Origin: Psoroptes ovis
Taxonomy: Eukaryota; Arthropoda; Arachnida; Sarcoptiformes; Psoroptidae
Length of the DNA: 64,000 nucleotides
Assembly: GCA_002943765.1 (NCBI GenBank)
Contig: PQWQ01000045.1
Location: 1-64,000, forward strand
Direction: 5' to 3'
Made by a program: the position numbers and the translations under genes
Notes under the pieces: generated by a model
Databases searched by the model: none
Seen by the model: only the letters and a program-made list of their open reading frames with translations
What the model was told of the DNA's origin: nothing
In this document: positions 10,001-25,000 of the stretch, one piece after another
Layout of the letters: each line of letters begins with the position of its first letter
Numbering within the stretch: position 1 is the first letter of the stretch

Positions 10001-13000
10001 AAATAAAACAAAAATTAATATGAATATCACAAGAAAGAATCACGATCAATAGGCAATTTTTGGCAATATGGGCATTGATGTAAATAAATTTTCGTTTAGC
10101 CAAAAAAAAATTGATTTGTCAACGAAAAATAAATAAATAAATGGTGAAAATTGGTAAACAAACAGAAACACATTTGAAACAATTTTATTTCATTTTTTTA
10201 CACAGTAAACAACTTACATTAATGATCCAATCTTTAGGATTGTGTGCATTTGTTCCACAAACATATAAACGATCATGATTCACGCCGATTGGTTGTATGA
10301 CACGGATATGATTACGGCAATCGTAAAGCTGATAAAATGAAAAAAAAATAGAAAATTTATTAAATTTAAAATAATTCAAGGGTTTAAAGTTTTAATTCGT
10401 AGATTTGAAATTGATTTTCATAGTTTTCAAGTTAATTTTTATAGTTTTGAATACAATTTCACACTATAATATTACGAAATTCAATTTAAAAACTACGAAA
10501 TTCAATTTTAAAACTCTGAATAAAAACTTGAAACCCTGTAATTCAAGGGTCAGAGATTCAGAATCGATTCCATAAGAATATGATTAAAACAGTGCGAACA
10601 GTACAGTATCAATATAATAATCAATAATAAACATTTTTAGTATTTGATGTTTATTAAAATTTAGTTAGCAGTTAGTGCAGTTTCTTTGATATTTGTTTAA
10701 CTAACAACAATACAATGAACAATACATACACAATGTTTTTCAAAATTGAAAAACTGAAGAATTGTAAAAGTGAATTGAACAAAAATGGAAATTGTCAAAA
10801 TCAATATCACAAAATATTTGGCCCTGGCTATACAAACTCGAAATAGAATCTAACAAAAAATGTTTGAATCATAGAATTTTTGTGAAAAAAAAACCAATTT
10901 CAGAGAATTGAAAAACTAAATAATAAAATGTGAAATACAGGAGCATTTGAATTGTTTTGACTATTGACTATTGAATGTTGTTATCTGCTATTCGTTTGGG
11001 TAGATGATATATTCGATTGTATGGTCGAAGGGCAAAGATGATGATTCTGACAATCTGGCCGATGGAAAATAGTGAAGATGTCTGAATGTGTGTGTGTTGT
11101 GTCTGGCGCTCCGATTAATCGTTTGAAACGGCGGATGTGCTCCCTGATCGGCACCCAGAAAAACCAAAAGGGACTTAATTTTTCTCAATTTGACTGTCTC
11201 GTTTTATTTGTGATTTAAGTTGAGTTTGTTTTGTTTGTATTATTGAGCTAAGAATTTCGCGAAGAACAACGAAGCAATCATCATCACCAAAGACAATTGG
11301 AATTGATTTTTTTCCATTCATTCATTTAGTATTATCTTTGGCAGAAGAAAAAAAGGAACGCGAAATTCTTTTTCTTCGGGCCAATTCAAGTGTAATGATA
11401 ATAATAATAATAAATGAATGATTGAATTGATTCATAGAGAATCGATTTTTTACGAACTAAGAAAAAAACAACAAAACAGTAATTTTGATTGAAGAAAATC
11501 ACATTGAAATCAGTCGAAAGAATTTTTTTGTTCGATAATTTCAAGAATTGAAAGGCAAATTCCATTTCCATCTGCCATTAAGGGGTGTGTGTGTATTGTA
11601 TGTGAATGTGTAGATATACGTTTGGTTGGAGGCCAAACATGTTTTTAAATTACTATGTGTGGATTGATTAAATATTTATAATAATAATCATATGAGCATG
11701 ATGGTGATCATCATCTCATTTTGTTCAAAATCGATTCAATTTCAATTTTTTTTTCATGTTCATCCATCTTAACTGATTCACATTTGGATGGGTTTTTTTG
11801 GGGAGAAAAATGACCCAAAATTTGAATGAAATGGAAATCAACCATGATAATGATTAATGATTGATGCGATGACATTTGTGAATGATGATTATTACCCAAA
11901 AATATTTAACTGGAAACATTTTTTTTCACTTACCTCGGATTTGCCTTTGGCTATACAGCTTGATATGCTTTGTGGATTCAATTTTATCGAATCAAACTGA
12001 AAAAAAAAATGGAAAAAATTTGAGAAAGAATTACAATTTAATTTTATTTTTCTTTTTGTTTGAGTTCAAAATTGGATTTTCGGTTGGCGAATCAGCCATA
12101 AGATATTGTAAGGAGAAACGTCTGGCAAAGATTCTCACATCATATTAATGTGACAGAAAATGAGAAAGCGACAAAAGAAAAATGAAAGAAAAGAAATGAA
12201 AATGGAAATTGTAATAATCTAATCTGATGGATGGTTGAATGGTTTATTCAATTCAATTCATTATCATAATTTTGTGCTTTTTGTTTCGGAAATTGGTTTG
12301 ATGTTTTTGCGAATAATGATGAAAATTAACAATGAGTTAGGGTAGTGTGTGTGAGCGGCGCAAACCTATGCCCAAAGATTGCTAATTGTTGATAAGGTAA
12401 GCTTTCAGTGATGCATATATTACTGCAATTTCAAATGAAAATAACTCTTTCACATAACTTATTATCTTTATATGTTCTCTATGAGTGGTACATGTTTCAT
12501 TTTCATTTTTTTAGAACAAAATCTTGACACATCAAAGAATATTCAGTGAATGAATGGAAGCGCTCTGTGCTTTGAAATTGAATGGAAAAGTGTTGTTTAA
12601 TATTGTTTATTGCTTTGTGACTATGATTATCATCATCAATGATGATTCCTGTAGTCGGGGGTTCAATTGTTGTTGTAGCGTTTGCAAATGTTTTGGACAT
12701 GGTTTTGAGCTCATCACCGTGATCAGATAATGAAAATAATCATAAATTAATCAAAAATGTATTCACAATGTAGAGCAGCAACCAATGAAGAACAATGAAT
12801 AATGACGATCCTTAATGGTCGCGTACTGACTTTGAATGAATGAATCGAAAAAAAGTTAACTAACTAGCAACTTGCTTGCCTTAACTTTTTTGATCATATC
12901 AAAAAATACATTCACACAAGGCAACGAGACAATGAACAAAATATTCATCTTTTTCGATTATTACAAGCATCTCATCCAATGCTAATAGATCTAATTAACT

Positions 13001-16000
13001 TGTCCATGTTATTATTATTATAATAACCAAAATTAGAAAAAATGATGAGAACTACAAAGAACAACAACAACAACAATCTTAAATGTTTGAAAAAAGATAA
13101 GGATTTTTTCCATCATTTCAGTGTTTGTAGATTGCGAATCGGAATCATACACACAAAAACACAATGATAAAACATGGAAATTGAATTAAAGCAGAGCAAA
13201 AAACAAAGGCTGCTTGTTGGTGGAATAATAAGTATGCGTGTGTGTGTAAATATATTTGTTTATTTATTGATTAAAGTTTCATGAAGTTTTCATATTAAAC
13301 AATGGAAACATATACATTCATAGATTGGTGTTTGCTTGTCATACGAAAAAATGGTGTACACATGTGGATGGCGAAGAATCAATATTTCTATTTGGTTAAA
13401 ATATTAGATTGTCCGAAAAGTTTTTGTCGATTATATGGTAGGGAATTATGAGGAAATCGGCAAGAACTTATCGGACAACCTAATAAAATGAATAGAATAA
13501 TTGCAATTATATTTTTGAATTGTTAAGATTATATTTATTAAATAAAAGATTTCCATTTTCCTGTAATCGATCCTTTTTTGTTTGGAGAATATGTCAACAC
13601 ACAATTGACGATTGCAAGAGAGAGCAAACAACAACAACACGAAGAAATCGACCCGGCTAAATTCAATTCGGGTTATCTATATGCACAACAAAATTAAAAA
13701 CAAACATTCAAAGGAAAAAATCGATGCAAACAATCGATTCCGATTGAAAATCGAATTTGAATCAAAATTTCAATCGAAAGAAATTGTGTAGATTTGAATA
13801 AAAACAATGTTGTCAATGCAAATGTATCCACCAATGAACACAAAAACAATTGGACAGTTGTAATGGCAAAAAACAATAAAAATCATTTGTATCGAATGAT
13901 GATTGTGTTTAAAGTTTTGGCCAAAGTTTTTTGTTTTCTACATGGATTCATACAATTGTCACATCAATCGAACAACGACAATGTCAAGCGTTTGTGTGTG
14001 TGTGTGAACCAGAAAATGTTGACAAGTTGTTTATGCGTTTAGCAATCGAAAACTTTTAAACTGATGATGAAAGAGCCAAATATCATTGGCGAGAGCATAT
14101 GCATATAAATGGTGGTGCAATTTGAATATTATTCTAATGAGAATTTTGTATGTTTGGCAGCCAAAAAGATAAGTTTGATTGCGCCAAACTGAATGAAAAT
14201 GCTAAGACGTGTTTATGGGGACCATCATTGCTTTTCATTCATTAATTTGCTCTGCATGCCGATAGATTAGAGATTGGTGGCTGGCTGGTGTTTGGTATGC
14301 TTCGGAGTCGGTCATAAATCATATTTTGCCAGTGTTTGATTGCGAATTTGATTTCAAAATGTTTGAAATAAAGGGTGAACTCAACTCAATGAATGAACGG
14401 AAGTTGATGCGTGGTGGATCGATTTATTCATTTTGAAATTGAGAAAATGGAAATTATTCGATTGTTAGTGAGCCATGACAATTAATTAAGCATACCATTT
14501 TCATTCAGTTCAGTGTTCATTCAGTTTGGTTGTCATTTTTTATGTGCAGCAGCAGCACCACCACTTCAAATGAATAAAACATGCATCAAACAGAGTTTTA
14601 TTATTTGTGCAAAAAATGAACAATAAATTAAAAGTTGATCGATGCTTAACACAATGTCAGTGGCAGCATTTTTTGTTTGTCTACAATGTATTTTCTTATA
14701 GTTTTAATATGAATTATTTGCACTAAATTGCATAATGATGATGATGATCATGATGAGCCCATGAAGAATATCCCGATATAAATAATAATAATAATATAAA
14801 TGCATTCATATTTATATTATTATTATTGTATTTATAATAATAATAAATGAATGAATTATGATTATGATTAATTTGAAAACAAATCATAATCGGCTACCGA
14901 TTTATAGGAAAATAATGATTGCATACAAATGTATTCAAGAATTAAATGAATCTTCTTGAAGCGCAAAAGATTATTTGATTCAGATGACTTTGACTTTGAT
15001 CAATCATTAGCCGATTAACGAAATATAAATATTTGGGATTATTACAGAGTGTGTTGTGTTGTGTGTTTGGCTATCATTATTCAAAAAACTGTCGAACGAA
15101 ATTAATCCCATTCACACACTGAAATTGAAACTGAATGATTCTGTATCCAAACAGTGTCCAAAACATAATTTTAGCCAATTTTCTCATCATTTAATGGATT
15201 CATCATCATCATCATGCATCGATTGATGCACGAACCATTACAAAGAATTTTTAATGGAAGAATTAACTCTTTTTATTTTGTTTGCCAACTCGAATAATGC
15301 ATCGATTCGATGAATAAAAACTTGAGAATTTTTTCATTTTATAATTCAAAATTGAACTTTGATCTGTGCGCGAAATTTGAGACGCAAAGGCCATCAAAAA
15401 ATATTTTATGATTAAATTGGCACTGAAATTAAATGCATTGTGAACTGCATAGTCTGGATGTAAAAATTTCCAATTGAATTGAATAATCTCAACTCGAGAA
15501 ATTGATGCAACACAAAAGATGATTACATTAAAAAACACATTGATGCTCAAATAAAACTGACTCAAATTTTTTTATGACCAAAGACATGCGAATTACTTAG
15601 AATTTTGGCAAAAACCGAAACAAAATAATAAAAATTTGTTCCGAATTATGCAATGAATACTGGCAGTGTTAGTGAATTTTACGATCATTTCTATTCAAGT
15701 TTTTTCTTACTTTTAATTTGAATATCAACGAATCGTAACAAGAAGAAGAAAAAGATTCAAACAAAAGAAATTTCCCCAAAAAATTTCTTTTTTGTGTTCC
15801 GGGTGTGAATTGATTTTTTATTATTTGTTGTTGTTGTCGATTGCTACCATTCGTTATTATTAGGTTGTCCTGAAAATTTTGCCGCTTATATCGTAGAAAA
15901 TCATTGAAAAATCGGCAATAACTTTTCGGACAACCTGACAATATTTTTTAGAAAACTCAATCAAAAACAACAGATTCTTGTTTCTCTGGGTACCCGAATG

Positions 16001-19000
16001 TCATGTCACGCCGGGCGTTAAGGATGCTGGTGATGCCTTAATATGTATTAATATTTGCTTTGTTTATTTTTAGTAACGTCAACACACAAACATGGTATAT
16101 GCTTTAATCTTGTTTATGTAAAATAACATTATTGTTTGCCAAGCATAGAAAAAACAATACAATAATTATAATGACAAAAACCAGACCTAATATATTCAAC
16201 AACAACAATAATCATAATAATAGTAAGAGTAATAATAAGTGTTAAATGGTTATTAAAATGAATTCAAGAAATGCATTATATTTCATTAAATAAACAATTT
16301 AAATGTGATTATCAAATAATCATAGAGCACATAAATGGATGTTCGCACACTCATATTTCAAGCAATAAAATATTTAAATTGTCATCAAGCAACAATAATG
16401 CAAGCCAATCACATGTGACAAACAGAGAGAAGGATGATTGCTTCATGAGAAATTTAATGTGAATAAGACCAGGAGCTTAAAATTGTGGTTTTTAAATATA
16501 TTTAAAAATATTCAAATATTTGATTATATTTTGATCAGAAATATATGGAAATTAATTTTTTTGATATTAAAATGTGTGTGCTTTTACACCTGTCGTTTGG
16601 GCAACATTTACGGAGAAAGAAAATGAATTTAGGCTTTGAATGCATCGAGAGAATGTTTATGGCCATTTATAATGGAATAAAATATATGATTGAAAATAGT
16701 GATGATGATCATAAATAAATATAATTGTTTATGTTAGCTTTCTGTTGTTTTTTCTGCCAAAAATTGTCAGAATCATAATGAATGAAAATAACCATTGAAT
16801 CGAACACTAACGGTATTAATAATGGCAAATGATAAGTAGACGAAATTTTCAATTTAATATTGCATTTGCAGGTGTTACCGACACACACACATTTTGATCA
16901 ACTTTGCTCTCACATTTGCAAAACATCATTATCACTAATAAAATGCATGTTTTACCAGAAAAGAAAACAAAGAAGCTTTGTGCATGAAAAGAATTTGTTT
17001 ATTAAAATAGAAATGATGTTTGAAGAACAACACTCATAGTTCGCATTTTCGATTCAATCACTTAAGATTTTGCGTTAAGATTGGACTTGATTTTTCATAT
17101 ATTCAGTAACAGCCAAAAACTGTTGTTGAAGTTGCCATTGTTTTGGCGATATTGTGTTTGATTTTTCGGTTCATTTATGGAACCAAAAATTAGAAAAATA
17201 TAATGCAATTTTAAAACAACAAATTATCGAGGGTCTCACTCAAAATCGAGGGATGCCTGAAAAAATTCAATTTCAAAAAATGTGTGAGAAACAATTAAAG
17301 CGTTGAGAAAAGGGTTATGATCATCAACATCATCATCTATTATCATTACATAATATAATTACAAACTATTTTCGGATGAAACAAAAAAAAATTTCAAATC
17401 AGTGCAATCATCACTGACACTTTTGTTGTAATGGGGAATATATATTGAATCCATTAAAATTTTGAATAACATTTTATTGTTCAGTGTGAAAGAAAAGAAG
17501 TTTTTGCATGATGATAACAAATAAAGAATGTTTGAGGCCTTACTAAAACATTGACTGAACACATATATATGTAATTCATTGGACCAGAAGAAGAATGTTG
17601 TTTGCATAATAACAGTTATTATTATTATTAAAAATAATGATCAATAATTAATATGAGAGATGGAAGAATATTATTCCAATCAAATTTTATGCTCATTTTC
17701 GTTGGTTGAATTGTTTTTCATTTTGTGAATGAATGCAATGAAACCTACTAGCATCCATTTCATAAAATTCATATTGATCATTATCATAATCATAAACTTA
17801 ATCGATAGTCATGGCTTTTTTTATGATTGTTTCAATGCAAAATATACCGAAAAAACGACCGTCCAACATATGAAAAGTAGAAATAAGAAAAATACTGATT
17901 TTAATTCACTCACTTTAATAAACAACCGAAAAATTAAAGGCAAAAAGTTAATTAACTTATGGTGTCTAATCTTTGTTTTATGCTGTTGTTGATGCATTCA
18001 TTGTGTGTAGTGTGTGTCAGGATTTAAGGTCTGCGAAAGATTCATTTATTCAAGAGTTTGCACAGAATGTCTGATGCAGAACAAATCACCATTCACGTTT
18101 GAATATTTGAAAATAAATAAATATTTTCTTTAATTCATGAATCGAGCAACCAACGAATACGAAAATAAAAAATGAATGAATGAATGAATACCACCAGACA
18201 AAAAGCAAACATTATGTGTTTGGCAATGTGCAGTGTAATGTATATTATTTTAAATCAAAAAAAGCGGATTTAATTTTTTCATTAAAAATGAATAATATCC
18301 GACAAAATACATTGAAATGGAAAATTTACATTACACATTACACCATTACAGAATTTAGTATTTTCAATTTTTAAATCAAAGAATTTTTTTTCTTTTTTGA
18401 ATCCTGGCCATTTTTCTTCGATGCATGCTGCATTGGTATGCATTGATGAATAATGAATATTAAAGTTGCACAGGAACTGAGAATTTGAAAATTCTGGAAT
18501 TCTTTCATTTTTAATGAGAAGAAGTGAAATTCCAGATTAGAAGAGAATAATAATTTCCATTTGCAAGATTAGACCTGTATGATGTTGTATGTATCATTCG
18601 AAGAAGCCTTCAAACTCATTTATCAATCGAATATAAGGGCAGATGTCTTTTAGTAGTTTGGAAAAGACATATATTTGTTTGGTATGATGATAATTTGCCA
18701 AACAGACAGACAAAATCATACACAAATTGAATTTACATTTTTTTGGTTAATTTAAGTTTGCATGTTGAATTTACTATCGATCGACGGCTATGAAATAATT
18801 GATTTAAAAAGATTTGATTATCAAATAATGACAATTATATCGGAGCAGACTAAATGATGATGATAAATTTTACGATTCCAAGTTCTAATTGTCGACATTT
18901 GAAAGTGACATAATCATGACCATGATGAATGAGCCAAAAATTGTCCTGGTGTTGTACTTTTGATTCATCATCATCATCAATCTTAATGACGACTTTGCCG

Positions 19001-22000
19001 TTGACGGAGAATGAATGACCGATTGAATAGTGAGTGAATGGCTCACAAAAAATCAGCCATCCAGAAATCAATTAATTAATTATTATTATTTTAATTGACC
19101 TCTCTCTTTTTCATTCATTCATTTGTTTTTGTCATCGAATAAAGGTTAATTATTTGTTAATTAATCAACGACATTCACAACACTGAATATGTATTTTTGC
19201 AAGTGTTTATCATTTGAGTCAATTATGATAACGATTATTTTAGCATAACCAAAATCATAATCCTAATGTATGATATCGACAACAATAATTAATCAAATCT
19301 AAAATGGTAATATAACCGAATAGAGCGGCTTGAATCTTGAATCTCATGGAAAAAATAAGATTAATTGCCGAAACAAGGAAATATTGATAAATTCAGACAA
19401 ATCACCATTTTTCGCAAATAAAAACATGGATCCATGATGATGAATTGAATTGAATAATCCACTAAAAACATATTTGATTCAAGAATAAATCAAATCTAAT
19501 AATGTTTGCTAGGTTTTTTTTGGCATTTCATGAATCGTAAATAATCAATTCTTTTTCAAAGTTTTTCGATGGACAATCAAGTTGTGATAAAAATAATTCA
19601 TTAACCGAAGGCGACAATCGAAGATTATCGTGAAGAAAGCAAAAAAAGGGCGATGATCGTTATGAAATGATTCGTTGTCCATAAGAACAATGAATAAATA
19701 AGAATACTAATAATATTACTCATTGCCCATGGGCGAAACTCTTGAATGATCATTTTTTGATTATGAATTTTTATGGGGGCAACAACGACAGGCTTTGGGC
19801 GCCATCATTTTTTGCAAATTTCACATAGGAAATTCATTTGCAATTATTTTTGGATGAACCAAATTCAGTGTGTGTGTGATTTACATAAATAATAACTGTA
19901 GGGCCTTAATTGTGTCATTTGTTCAAAGAGAGAGAAAATAAAAACAAGGAAAAATTTGAAATTGAAAAAATTCGTGACAAAATAAAAGAAACGTTTTTGT
20001 ACAAATGACAATTATTATTTCCATTTTTCATCAGGCGGATCATTAAAACTGAGAAATGAGTGTTGGTTGGTTGGTGTGAGTGTGTGTGCATAAATTGAAA
20101 TTCACTTACCTCGCAATGGGTCCTATTAATGTTGTTCAAATTAAGGCGAAAGATGTTATCCCTGTAAAGTTAAAATGAAAAAAATAAATTAAGAAAATGA
20201 ATAAATCAATTGAAAATTTGTAAATTTGTTTAAATGAGAAAAAAATGAAAAGTTTCCACACATAAATGATTGACCGGAAAGTAAAAAGAAGAAAGAAAAG
20301 CTGATTAATATGCAAATGGATTGTTCTCGTAGAGTGGGAAACGATGACAGATCAATATGCATGTAATATGTGAAAACATCATTATTATTTGAAGATGATG
20401 ATATGCATGACCATTGGAAATAATAAAGACATTAAATCATTATTATCTTATGCATTTTGGCAATTTTGTTTTTGCAAATACACGCCTCGCGTTCCTTCGT
20501 TATAAAGTCTATTGTTGATCAATTATAAAGATGATGATGATATTACCATGATTCGATCATAATAATAATGATGATACAAATAGAAATAAGCAATATGGTC
20601 AGTAGAGGTGGTATGGTATGCAGTCAAATATCATTAATCAAACCAAAGGCGAGTCGATTCGACACTCTCGTTCACAAGAAAAAAATAAAATAAAATTACA
20701 CGCAAATTAATTCGGTTTTGGTGGATGGCAAAACACCATTTCTGTGTGTCTGATAATGATTTTTTTTCTGATGAAAGAATAAATTGAAACATGTGAATCA
20801 AATGGTGATAGCAAGTAAAGATGATGAGCCCCATAATCGAATTCTTCATTTTGCGTGATTCAAATGTTGAATGTTGGTAAGATAATCAAAAAAAATGGTA
20901 TGTAATGACAATCAAATATCCGTGTGATGATGTCTTAATCTGAAATCGATGATAAAACAAGCCCTCAAACATATATTCTTGATAAGATGGACGATGATAT
21001 TGGCGAATGAAGATGGCCGAAACCAATAATTGTTTAGTTCGCGATCAATAATTGGGTTGTTGTGCACATCCAGCAAAACAGAACAAATAAACATCAACAA
21101 TACAAACACACGCGTGCCATTATTACCGGATTTGAAGATGAAGAAATTGTATTTTTAATTGTATGAAGGTAAAAACAATTGATTATAATCGTCTTATTAT
21201 GGCCAAACTTTAATTGACTGATGAAAGCAAAGTTTGTTTATTTGTTTGTGAATCAAACTTTAGTTGTTATTATTGTGTGGATTGTAATAGAAAATGCTGA
21301 TTCAACTACAACTCTGTGACTGTTTATATATTTGTTCACACTCAACTGAATTTGTAAAATTACAAATAAAATAAAATTTCTTTGAATCATTTGTTTTCAT
21401 TATGATTATTATTATTATTATTATGATGATGATGATTATGATTGTATTATTGTATTGTTATTATCATCATTTTCATTTGATGAATTTAACAAATCGTGTT
21501 CTCAATGGACAAACTTTTTGTTGTTGTTTTGAGCACAAAGCAAGATTCAAATTGGTCGATCGATGATTTGATCACTAATTTGATCTAATTAAATTAAATT
21601 TTCGGCCCACACATGCACAGATATACCGTGAAAAGGTTTTTTGTTTTGTTTAGTTTAGTTTTCTCGCAATGAAAAGGAAATAATCAAAATGGCCATAAAC
21701 AGGGCCAATAGGAATATAGATGGGATATAAAATGGAAATAAAAAAAATGTTTGAAATTTATAAAAATAGGACTTACATGGCTCCAACATAAAGCAATTCA
21801 CGCCTTGGATCAATATGAAATGTACGATAATACAAATGGCCACAGGAGAATTCACGTATATGATCTATGTGAAGGGGATCACAATGAAAAAAACAAAGAA
21901 ATGAGAAAAATATTTAACAAAAAACAACATCGAAATCTGATCATGTTTAATGGCAAAAGCATTACACAAATGAAAATAGTCGTTTGTCATTATGATTATT

Positions 22001-25000
22001 TTGGTCGAAGCAATTACAGACAATTGAATAATTCATGAAAACCAAAACAAATGTTTTAAATTAAAGTGAAACACAAACAAAATCACTGTTTTGGCTGCTG
22101 TTTGTGTGTGTGAAAACATCTCGTTTGTTGAATGAGTTAGGGTCACCAAAATGGAGAATTGGATCAAATTACAAGTTTGCATAAGCAGTGAGTCTGGTGT
22201 GTGTGTGTGTGTGTAACCTTCATTAGGTTACAACAATTACACAGTCTAATTACACATTTGTATTGTTATGGAGACAAACATTTTAATGAACTTTTGCTGA
22301 CTGTATTTTGAATTGGTTTTCGGTCACAACTCATTAAACATAGAAAATTTGAACAAATATTCACAAATTTTCTTTACTTTATTTCACAACGGATGATTGG
22401 ATTTTGTTAGCTATCAAACAAATGGATTCATTGTTTTTCTTCACATTTATGATGATGAACGATTCAATTGGGTGCCATAAAGCAATTTTATTTGTATCAA
22501 CAATCGGCAATCTAAAGAATGATAGCAATCTCTGTGTGCATAGAATTGGAATCAATGGTGGAAACAATAGTTATGATAGAAATAGCAATAATAATAATAA
22601 TAATAATGGTCATTATGATTGTAATCATTACAATGGATTCAGCCAAGGAATGACTGGCCATTATATGGCATATAAACGAGGCGATAAGGTGCCATCGGTT
22701 GCCGTGAACGAATCAACAAGACAGCCATATATACTCGGTAATTATGGCTCTTGGTTGCTTTTAGAAAGCCAGTTGGCCATCATCATCAATGACCGCAAAG
22801 TTAGATATGTGTGTACAGAATATTAATATTATTCTTTATGTAGATGACCATTTCGCTTTCAGTTGAGTTGTTGGCCAAAACAAATACTTTGATGATCATC
22901 AAACGTTGACCATGGCTCAACTTTGTCGAAAGGCTTTTCGAGGAAGAAAATGAAATGGCATAATATGCCAAAATCGATTTAAAAGCAACAAGAATTGGAC
23001 ATATTATGATCATATTTATTTATAGGTTTTAAATGTTGATCATTTAGTCTTATTACTTTTATTAAATCAACGTCATCATCATCATCATCATTGCTATTTT
23101 GGATTCGTGACGAACAAAAGTAAAAGTCATATCGAATGAATGAGGATGTGGACGACGAACTTGGTTGTTTTTAATTTGAAAATTTTCATTTTCATAAATT
23201 CATCATAAAGCCAAATGATGAAATATTTACGCGCTTGGATGGTCAATGAAATGAATAAATGTTTGGTATAATAATTTGCTGACATTCGAGTAGTGATTAG
23301 TGGACAATTGCAATTAATGAAATTTTGCTGCTGCTGCTGCTGCTGCTGATGTGCAAGAATTTCATAATTTTTTTTGTCCTTCGCTCACTCAGATATGAAT
23401 GTGAATTCCTGGACAACAAAATTTTTTAATTTCGGTCATCACAAATAACAAAAGCCTACGCATACATACATACAAAACATGACAAAAGTTTAGTTTTAAT
23501 TTTAATGAAAACATCAACTGTGTGTGCAAAGTGTAACATTGTTTCAATACAAAACGAATAATTAATATCTGGTCTTCACAAATAATAACCAGAATGGCTG
23601 CTTTTTTCAACCATTCAGCCAGCCTTCAGAACAGAAATTTGCCATCAAGCATCATGATTGCTGCCAAAAAAGCTAATAATTATCATCATTTCATTATTAT
23701 AGACAAGTCTCAAATTCAATCATAATAATTGTAATCATTTCAATGATTTTCTCGTTTGAATGTGTATTCATGGATGTATTTGCGCCCATTCATAATCGAA
23801 ATGATTGTTGTTGAATAATTATGATTATCATTAAGAAGTTTGTTATTTCTCTCTTATCACGCAAACAAAATAAATGATATGCATCAACTAAGCGAAAACG
23901 TGCGAACGCGTCAATGGCAATGGTTTGATGATGTGAAAATCAAACAACAGTGGCTGACTGACAGACTGACTGATGTGCATCTGCATCTGTTTGTCATCAA
24001 AGTCATTTATAGTTTTCAATTGTGTTGAGCATCTCTGAACATCGTCGATGGTTGCGAGTGGGCGCCAGCAAAGCAATCGTCAAGTCGCACACACACCCAT
24101 CGCCGAGAAAGGTGTCGACAAGTGAATCGATTAAGAGAAATGATGATGGATTATTCATATTTGTGGATGACCATTGCGAATGAAATATGGAAAAAAAATT
24201 AAATAAATAACACAAATGATCACTTTATGTGAAAACAGGTGCGGTGTGTGTGTGTGTGTGTGCAAACAGAAACGCTTGCTTACTTGGCCAAGGTGTAATT
24301 TCCATCATTATCATTAAACACTATAATTGGCAACAATCACTCATTCAAAAGTTAATTTCTTCATTGATATTTTGATTTATCATTTCATATCTACAAATTC
24401 ACACTCATAGCCTGTTTGATTGTTATAGCAATCACAATCAAAACAAGAATTTGCCATTCAATTTAATGATTTTCAGTGAATAACAAGCACCCAAGGGTCG
24501 TTGGCTCGGCCAAAAATTCCTTTTTGCTTGTTCATGGCGCCCATTGTGTGCATTGCGTGCCATTATGAATATGATTTGTGCTATTCGAAAAATCAAATAA
24601 TAGCATCCAGTTCTCAGATTGAAAATACTGAATGTTAAGTGATCGAAGATGAACAAAAGATGATGCAAATAATAATGTATTATTCATAACTTGATTCAAT
24701 TGACAACAACAAACAAACAAATAGGCTCAATCATAATCAAATTCAAGCACACATACACCGATACTGACTGACGCAGATAAACAATCGGAGAGAATCATAA
24801 AAAAAGATCATAAAATGGTCATCTAACCATTCACAGAGAGATAACAATGTAACATTTTCGGGTTTGTTTCGAGAATGACATTGCCATAAAATTTGATTAC
24901 ACACTTTTTGCTGTTGTGTTAAAGTGTGATTGCATCAAATGGCTATAATGGCATCTTGGAACAACGGAGATAAATTAAATTATCTTAAACAATCGGCTGA

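Larger units (their letters stand above)
11997..20109 (-). other. Sema2a intron (8.1 kb)
   Basis: No coding exon fits here. It holds MITE copies 2 and 3 (13404-13483 and 15860-15938), an AT palindrome (14777-14836), simple repeats, and only short chance frames. Long introns at the 5' end of guidance-cue genes commonly carry enhancers, but nothing in the sequence identifies one. Confidence 0.75.

Noticed and set aside
10988..11188. 66-codon minus frame as a missing Sema2a exon
   Set aside because: Exons 4 and 5 join perfectly without it and it has no semaphorin similarity.
15669..15941. 90-codon minus frame as a transposase remnant
   Set aside because: It only runs across MITE copy 3 and shows no DDE or helix-turn-helix features.
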